Shown in pieces: positions 58,187-64,000 of a stretch of DNA of 64,000 nt. A program made the translations under genes and the position numbers. The notes beneath the pieces were generated by a model, which saw nothing but the letters and a program-made list of their open reading frames with translations, searched no databases and was not told the DNA's origin. The DNA lies in assembly GCF_022376445.1 (NCBI RefSeq), contig NW_025955003.1, positions 62,001 through 126,000 on the forward strand. The letters are read 5' to 3'. Position 1 is the stretch's first letter; every line of letters begins with the position of its first letter. Origin of the DNA: Fomitopsis serialis (Eukaryota > Basidiomycota > Agaricomycetes > Polyporales > Fomitopsidaceae).

Positions 58187-59689
58187 ATGAGTTTGTTAGC
58201 TCTGAACGACGATATCCTCCGTACCATCGCCGAAATGCTTTCCGCCGCGGAATGCATCTCTCTCTCGTCGGTATCTCGCGATCTACATGCAATTTCACGG
58301 CAGTATGTGTTCGCATCCATCACTGTTTCGCGCATGGAACAGCTCGTCCCGATGCACGACCACCTCATCCGTAACATCGACAATCGCCTGATCTGGCCTC
58401 GGGAGTTGAGTATCCATTACTCGATGACAATGAGGCGGCCCGCGGATGCAGCTATCGATGCGCTGGTAGGCATCCTCGAGCACGCCCGGGAGCTGAAGGT
58501 TTTGGCGGTCCGCAATTGTGAGGAGTTGATTCACCGCGATGCACGGGTCGGGGAGCATTTGGCCGCACTGCCAAATCTCTCGGACATCCGCCTGATCAGT
58601 ATCGGGACCAAAACGCTTGACGTCCTACGCAAAATGGTCAGCAGACCGGAGCGAGCTATGCTGTCGGCAGCTCTACACCATCAAGCTCCAACAGACATTG
58701 CTCGGTTACCCGCGCTGGACAACGTCAAGGAGCTCACACTCGATTTCTTTCTTGCAGCATCTCAACCGCAGCATCTTTCCAGCTTTGCCGGGGCCTATCC
58801 ACAGATAGAGATTCTGTGCATTCACGCTAGCGCCGTGTACCCCAGTCTCATTCTGTTTCCCAACGTACGGAAGTTGACACTGTGCGGCAGTACTAGTGCC
58901 CTCTGGGAACACAACCTACCAGTCGCTGGCCATCGCATGAAGCGACACTTGGACTACTTAGACGTTGCGACAAAGGATCTACCTATCATCTCGACCCTAG
59001 GCATCCGAAGTGATTCACTACATATAAATATCCGTTTCGATTCCCCGGAGGTAGATAATACCGAACTTGTTTCTGCCGCTGCCGTCCTGCGGTTGCACTT
59101 GCAGCAGTCCGGATGTGACGAGCGCTGCGTGGCATTGGCGCGGATGGTTTCAACCAACTCGTCAAGAGTACGGTACCTTGTGTTGACGATCAATTCCCCG
59201 TGTCAAGACCTGCCCTTAGTGGTGACCCAGTGGATTGTACGTGATGCCTTTTTCCTGCCTCCACATGATTTCCTCGATATATATTTACATTTGCCAACAT
59301 AGGACAACATTACCCCTTTGCTGTCGTCTTCGCAGCTCATTTGCATACGGGTCCATCTGGTTCACAGAGATCAGGTTACATGGGAGCGAGGGGACGCGCA
59401 CCGCTTCCTGCAGCTGCTGGAAGGCGCTCACATATCCGCAATACCCTCGCTTCGGTTCTACTTTCAAGGACGTGGCGAAGGGGGCATAGACGATCCCTCT
59501 GTGATAACCTGGGGACGGGTTGAGGGCGATGAAGGCCGTCGCACGGTGCAGCCGATCCCCAATTGGCAGGGCGAGAGGATCCACCGCTATCTGCAGTCTT
59601 CGGAGTTCTGTCGTACATTACGATTCGACGGTGAGTTGCACGTTCAGGGAGCGGTGGAAAAGGCGGCTTACCTTGGCATACAGAGGTAG
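58187..59689 (+). CDS. F-box-like leucine-rich protein, family copy 4
   Basis: Exons 58187-59236 and 59303-59689 join in phase to 478 residues. The ATG at 58187 aligns with the starts of the other copies; an upstream in-frame ATG at 58112 is not shared and lies in a duplicated 5' flank. F-box-like start LNDDILRTIAEMLSAAECIS, then LSSVSRDLHAISRQYVFASI. The leucine-rich middle includes AIDALVGILEHARELKVLAV and LAALPNLSDIRLISIGTKTL. The second exon has AIPSLRFYFQGRG, WGRVEGDEGRRTVQPIPNWQ and SSEFCRTLRFDGEL, ending GIQR. It is intact and by sequence closest to the broken copy 3, even though the flanks next to copy 3 match copy 5. Confidence 0.84.
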
Positions 59690-59814
59690 CAGCGCTGAAT
59701 TACACCGGCCGGTGAATGCGAGGGACCTTGAAGGCAGTTCTAGATTGCCAAGGGAGCTTGGAAGCTGTGTAACGGAGCCCGAGCATTGCACTGGGTATCT
59801 TCGCGGCTTGTAAC

Positions 59815-60834
59815 ATGATGATGCCTGAAGGCCTTCAATACAAATCTCAGTTCGTCGTCCGAGTCGATCTCGAATGTCATATCACACTCACCGTGTATGC
59901 CATCGACAGTTCGAAGGCTCTCGAGCTGACTCGTCTGACGACGGGTATGATGCCGCCCAACGCCCGCGTCTGGTTGCTTGCCATCTGTTCTCGGTGTCTT
60001 GCTGGCGGAGAGCCTGAGGGTCAACCCGTCTGCGCGAGTCCCAGACATGACTCGGAGATGTCCAGTAGCTCGACATCAAGCACGATAAACACACCGACAT
60101 ACCGAGCTAGCCAGTCGTCGAGCAATTACAACATGTGCAAGCATAGCCAGCCTTCTCAGTCAGGAAACGTCGACTGGTCAGTTTTGTCGTCGCATCTTGA
60201 ATCAATGCTCATTTTCGACTTTCTCACAGCAGCGCTTTCGCCATCACAGGTTACAGCGCACGAACTTGCGAAGGCTCACCTGCCGACGTCGCAGCGAACG
60301 TTTGAACTCGCTGTATTGAACTTCGAGCTCGTCGTTGCATGCCCTGGACTACGGGCGGTGCTCACAGCGTCTCGGGCAGCCGTCTTTCGGGGTGAAAGTT
60401 ATACGCGCACGTGCGAGACGCACTGGACGCGACGGAAAACCTGGGCGAGTCCTTCACATCTCCAGAATCCAGACGGAGCGTGTAGGTATCTCAGGGAACG
60501 GCACCCCCGCAGCTGCGTGTATGCGTTGTGCACGGTGTATGCGTCGCGGGGAACTGCCCCCGCCAGTTCTCTGGAGCCCTCTTCCCAGTACTTGGTTCCG
60601 CACGTTTTGCACTCTCCTGCGCCCCGCCGGTGCACGTCCGACGTTGCTGTGATGCAAATGGACCACGGAGGCACTTTGTCCCCGAGGTCAAAGGTGTCGT
60701 TGCCATCGTTCGCGTCCGTACAGTGTCCGTCCAACATGCATCCGGACTGTGTAGGTACAGACGCGTTTGGGAATGGCGATATGATTTGCTCCTGCCAAGC
60801 CGTCGTTCGTCGTTCGAGTGAAGACAGCTTCTGA
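59815..60834 (+). CDS. Open frame in duplicated DNA behind F-box copy 4, doubtful
   Basis: Frame of 339 codons starting MMMPEGLQYKSQF. Its first 60 codons (HITLTVYAIDSSKALELTRL) align with minus-strand sequence behind copy 2 (about 42200-42350) containing TLVVDAIDSLKLTRLRTAIT, so that stretch may be a genuine exon. The later part overlaps degraded family-Y DNA in a frame that differs from the one open at 44580-45069, so the full frame is probably fortuitous. An antisense frame (60399-60995, 198 codons) matches block V of the left arm. Confidence 0.25.
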   Translation: MMMPEGLQYKSQFVVRVDLECHITLTVYAIDSSKALELTRLTTGMMPPNARVWLLAICSRCLAGGEPEGQPVCASPRHDSEMSSSSTSSTINTPTYRASQSSSNYNMCKHSQPSQSGNVDWSVLSSHLESMLIFDFLTAALSPSQVTAHELAKAHLPTSQRTFELAVLNFELVVACPGLRAVLTASRAAVFRGESYTRTCETHWTRRKTWASPSHLQNPDGACRYLRERHPRSCVYALCTVYASRGTAPASSLEPSSQYLVPHVLHSPAPRRCTSDVAVMQMDHGGTLSPRSKVSLPSFASVQCPSNMHPDCVGTDAFGNGDMICSCQAVVRRSSEDSF

Positions 60835-61910
60835 CAGGGCGTTCGAACGGGGTCTGGCACGCAGAAACGTACTGTGAAGTCTCGCGGCCGCTCTTTGTGC
60901 GCGAAGCCAAAACGAAGGGCGTTGCCTAGGTCTGCATGGAGCCGCCGGGGATAGACTCGTGGTTCGGAGGCTTGCTCCAGCGGAAGGACCTCCAACCCCG
61001 GGTAAGGTACGACATCTCTCCACGGACGTGATCAGTTCTGACGATTCGAGGGGTCTGCAGTGGGGCACGATGATTCACCTCGACGCAGTGAACGTAAACA
61101 GGCAAGCCTTCTTTTCATCCATCGTCAATGCAACTTCAAGTACCTCCGAGTCTGAGTCCCACCCGCAGCGCAGTCACTACATGTCCCGCGCCGAGACACT
61201 GGCACCAATAGCGGATCCGACCTCGAACTTGAAGCGGGATCCCCGGGATCACACACATGGATCACAGGCAGCTCAGGCTGGCAGAGCGCTGCCGTTGACA
61301 CGAAGGTCGTCGTGGGCGAACGCAGGCCGTGCGTTCATACCGACTGAATGGGAGAAGCGCCTCAAAACAAGCTCGTTCAAGCTCCGAACGCCGCCCCACC
61401 CTTCCTGCTTCGACCCGGGCCAAGTCTAAATGCTAGAGCCGTGCCAGGGCGCGCGCGTGCACTCATGACTGGAATGTGGGCGGCGTGACCGAGTGCTTGA
61501 CAGGGCTCCCAGATTCATGTCGATGGGAACGTCCCGGGTCGAAGGCGGCCGGCACCGTCACTCTGTGCCATCGATGGCGGGCCTCAGGTGATGGTCGGAC
61601 ATGAAGACCCTCGAACGGGTAAACCGCACGCTTGCCCGGTGACCTGGTGGCGATGTACATATGAATGAATGTGGAGGATCGACTCGTTGATGCTCGACGA
61701 TTTGCATAGGCAGGCGTTCTGAGCATCACATGTTCCCAGAGTGAAATCTATGATTCTACGGGGCATCGTTGATTGATGGTTCTGCCTACACGGCACAATG
61801 GAGTGGCAACATCCGAGACGTTGTTGCCAAAGCTTTCTGTCTAGTCTGCGCCCTTTTGCGCCGTACGGTGAAAGACGTATGAGCACGTGTCGTGATTGAA
61901 TTGCGCGCTT
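60330..61910. repeat. Duplicated block V, right copy
   Basis: Inverted copy of 46870-48440, located between F-box copies 4 and 5. It carries frames related to the left arm on the opposite strand, with indels between the arms. Confidence 0.8.
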
Positions 61911-62040
61911 CTCGGCCGGAGGCAGCCACACTCGCACATCCATCGTCTACTCTGCTCCGAGCACACATCGGTGAGTCCTTGCCCTCTCGACTACGCGACT
62001 CGCAACGCTCACTATTAACAGCTCTCAGCTCGCCACCATC

Positions 62041-63520
62041 ATGAGTTTGTCGACTCTTAACGAAGACGTCCTCCGTATCATCGCCGAAATGCTTTCCGCC
62101 ACGCAATGCATCCCTCTCTCGTCGGTGTCTCGCGATCTACATGCAATCGCACGGCAGTATGTGTTCGCGTCCATCACTGTTCGTAGCGAGGAACAGCTAG
62201 TCAAGATCCATGACCACCTCATCCGTAACATCGATAATCGCCTGCTCTGGCCTCGGGAATTGACTATCTACGGCCCGACGGAAATGCCCCCCGCGGCTCC
62301 AGTCATTGATGCGCTGGTAGGCATCTTCGAGCATGCCCAGGAGTTGAGGTTTCTGGAGGTGCACGATTGTGAGAGTCTGATTGACTGCAATGCACGGCTC
62401 GGGGAGCATTTGGCTGCACTGCCGCATCTCTCAGCCATACACCTTTTCAACATCGGGGCACAAACGCTCGACGCTCTACACAAGATGGTCAGTAGGCCAG
62501 AGAAAGCATGTCTATCATTCACCACGCCACCCATCCGCCGTTCTCTACTGCGCATAGCTGAAGGGCCTGTGTTGGGCAACGTCAAGCGGCTCACACTCCG
62601 CCATTTCGAATTCAATGCAATATCTGAATGGCAGCTTCTCTCCAAACTTACCGGAGCCCATCCGCAGCTAGAAGTCTTGGATCTCGACCACCGTTGTGTT
62701 GTATATCCTTGTCTAATCCTGTTCCCCAACATACGCAGGTTGACGATTGCCGATGGCATTTACGGCATACAGGACCCTGGCAACGACGTGGAGCCACGAC
62801 GCTTGGACTACTTATCGTTTCAGCCAAGTGACCTTCATCTCATCTCAACCCTCGGTATTCGCAGCGATTACCTGCGTCTATACACGGAGTGGCTGGACTT
62901 CGATCCTTCAGGAGTAGATCATGAACTTGTTTCCGCCGCCGCCGTGTTGGAGTTGAGCTTGTACCAGGTTGAACGCCACACCGAGTTCTGCTTGGCACTG
63001 GCACAGGCGATCTCAGCAAAATGGTCAAGAATGAGGTACCTTATCTGGACGATCAAAACCGATGACCCACATACAGTCCGATGGATGGTATGTGACACAT
63101 GTCCTCGCCGTGATTCGCGTCTTCGATACTTATATGTGGTCGTCAACACAGGAGGATATTGTGTTTTCGCTTTCGTCCTCACAACTCCTGAGCATACGGC
63201 TTCATGTGGCCCACCCAAGGCATACGGGGCCATCGCACGAAAGATGGCTAGGCTTACTGCAGCGACTGGAGCACGTTCACATTTCTTCGGTACCCTCACT
63301 CCGGTTCTACTGCCAGGTCCTTAGCGAGTGGAACACAGACAATACCTCGAAGATCACCTGGGGGCGGGTCGAGGGTGATGGTGGCCGTCGCACGCTGCAG
63401 CCGATCCCCAGTTGGCAGGGCGAGAGGATCCATCGCTACCTCCAGTCTCCTCAGTTCTGTCGCACGTTACGATTTGACGGTGAGGTTGCATGTTCAGCGA
63501 GCGATGGAAACAGCGGCTGA
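62041..63520 (+). CDS. F-box-like leucine-rich protein, family copy 5
   Basis: Exons 62041-63087 and 63152-63520 join in phase to 471 residues; the longer unspliced frame to 63324 loses the family's conserved end. The N-terminus LNEDVLRIIAEMLSATQCIP and the middle (LLRIAEGPVLGNVKRLTL, PCLILFPNIRRLTIADG, LRLYTEWLDFDPS) resemble copy 2. The second exon (SSVPSLRFYCQVL, PIPSWQGERIHRYLQSPQFC) and its downstream flank resemble copy 1. The 5' and far 3' flanks match copy 3 in inverted orientation. One extra base relative to copies 1 and 4 near 63482 replaces the usual C-terminus with VACSASDGNSG. Otherwise intact. Confidence 0.84.
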
Positions 63521-63539
63521 TCCTGGCAACTAGAGGAAG

Positions 63540-64000
63540 CCGCCCTGCAATACACCGGCCGGTGAATGCGAAAGAAGGCAGTGCTAGAATGTCAAGTGAG
63601 CTCGGAGGGTATGACGGAGCCGGAGCACTGCACTAGGTATCTTCTTGTAACATGATAACGTCTGGAGGCTTTCAATACAAACCACAGTTCGCCTTCGATC
63701 TCCAATTTGAAATCACACTCACCACTTTCGTCATCACAGAATACAGCGCTCGAACTTGAAAAGGACCCATCAGTCGATGTCGCAGTGAAGATTTGGACTC
63801 ATTGTGTCAAACTTCTGCGCCCTGGGCTACGCAGTGTCTCGGGCTGCCGTCTCAGGGTAAAGTCCTACGCGCAGGTGCGAGACAGACGCGATAGTGGGCT
63901 CTGGTTGGTCCTCCAGAATCCGGACAGACTGTGTATCTCAGGGAGCGGTACCCTGCCCTGGCGTGAAAGCCTTGTGCAGGGTTTGTGCCTCGCGGGGAAC
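63540..64000. repeat. Duplicated block X, right copy, cut by window end
   Basis: Reverse complement of about 44760-45240. It contains the family-Y frame in the same relative place (LRSVSGCRLRVKSYAQVRD, RLCISGSGTLPWRESLVQ), here on plus and still open at position 64000. Confidence 0.85.

Noticed and set aside
62041..63324. Single-exon 427-residue reading of F-box copy 5
   Set aside because: It reads through a conserved intron (63088-63151) and loses the C-terminal block shared by all paralogs.

Overview
The window is nuclear DNA of a filamentous basidiomycete, most likely an Agaricomycete of polypore type. Protein genes are broken by many short introns (mostly 45-60 nt, GT-AG, with CTAAC/CTGAC branch-like motifs), and the recognisable products include fungal-specific ones such as the DASH subunit Dam1. 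I see no rRNA, tRNA, CRISPR array or intact transposon.

Layout. 1-2134 (+): 3' part of the mRNA-export factor gene GLE1. 2810-5060 (-): a microsomal cytochrome P450 with damaged splice sites. 7229-11573 (-): condensin subunit 3 (Ycg1/CAP-G). 14376-15329 (-): C-terminal lobe only of a pepsin-like protease, lying directly behind a complete short-chain dehydrogenase (15354-16240, -). 17622-18824 (-): DAM1. 19267-22081 (+): an APC/LAT-type amino-acid permease, divergent from DAM1. 22367-27329 (-): three tandem, strongly diverged C2H2 zinc-finger genes, each with a TATA box 70-80 nt upstream of its ATG. 29004-32003 (-): Polo kinase (CDC5/plo1), divergent from a very large disordered acidic protein (32541-38739, +) whose first intron is about 1.1 kb.

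From about 40 kb to the right edge the character changes. Five copies of one F-box-like, leucine-rich family lie in two inverted arms: three copies on the minus strand at 40.3-46.7 kb (one with two frameshifts) and two on the plus strand at 58.2-63.5 kb. Flanking blocks around the genes are also duplicated in inverted orientation. Between the arms lies one conserved hypothetical gene (49161-50089, -), then about 7 kb of gene-poor sequence. The start of that stretch is strongly C-rich on the plus strand and contains a possible small spliced gene. Its end holds GC-rich degenerate repeats and a perfect 97-bp tandem duplication.

Functionally the left and middle parts are mostly single-copy housekeeping genes, including mRNA export and three mitotic genes (condensin, DASH, Polo kinase). 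The right third is a young, recombining gene-family cluster, and is the part most worth following up.
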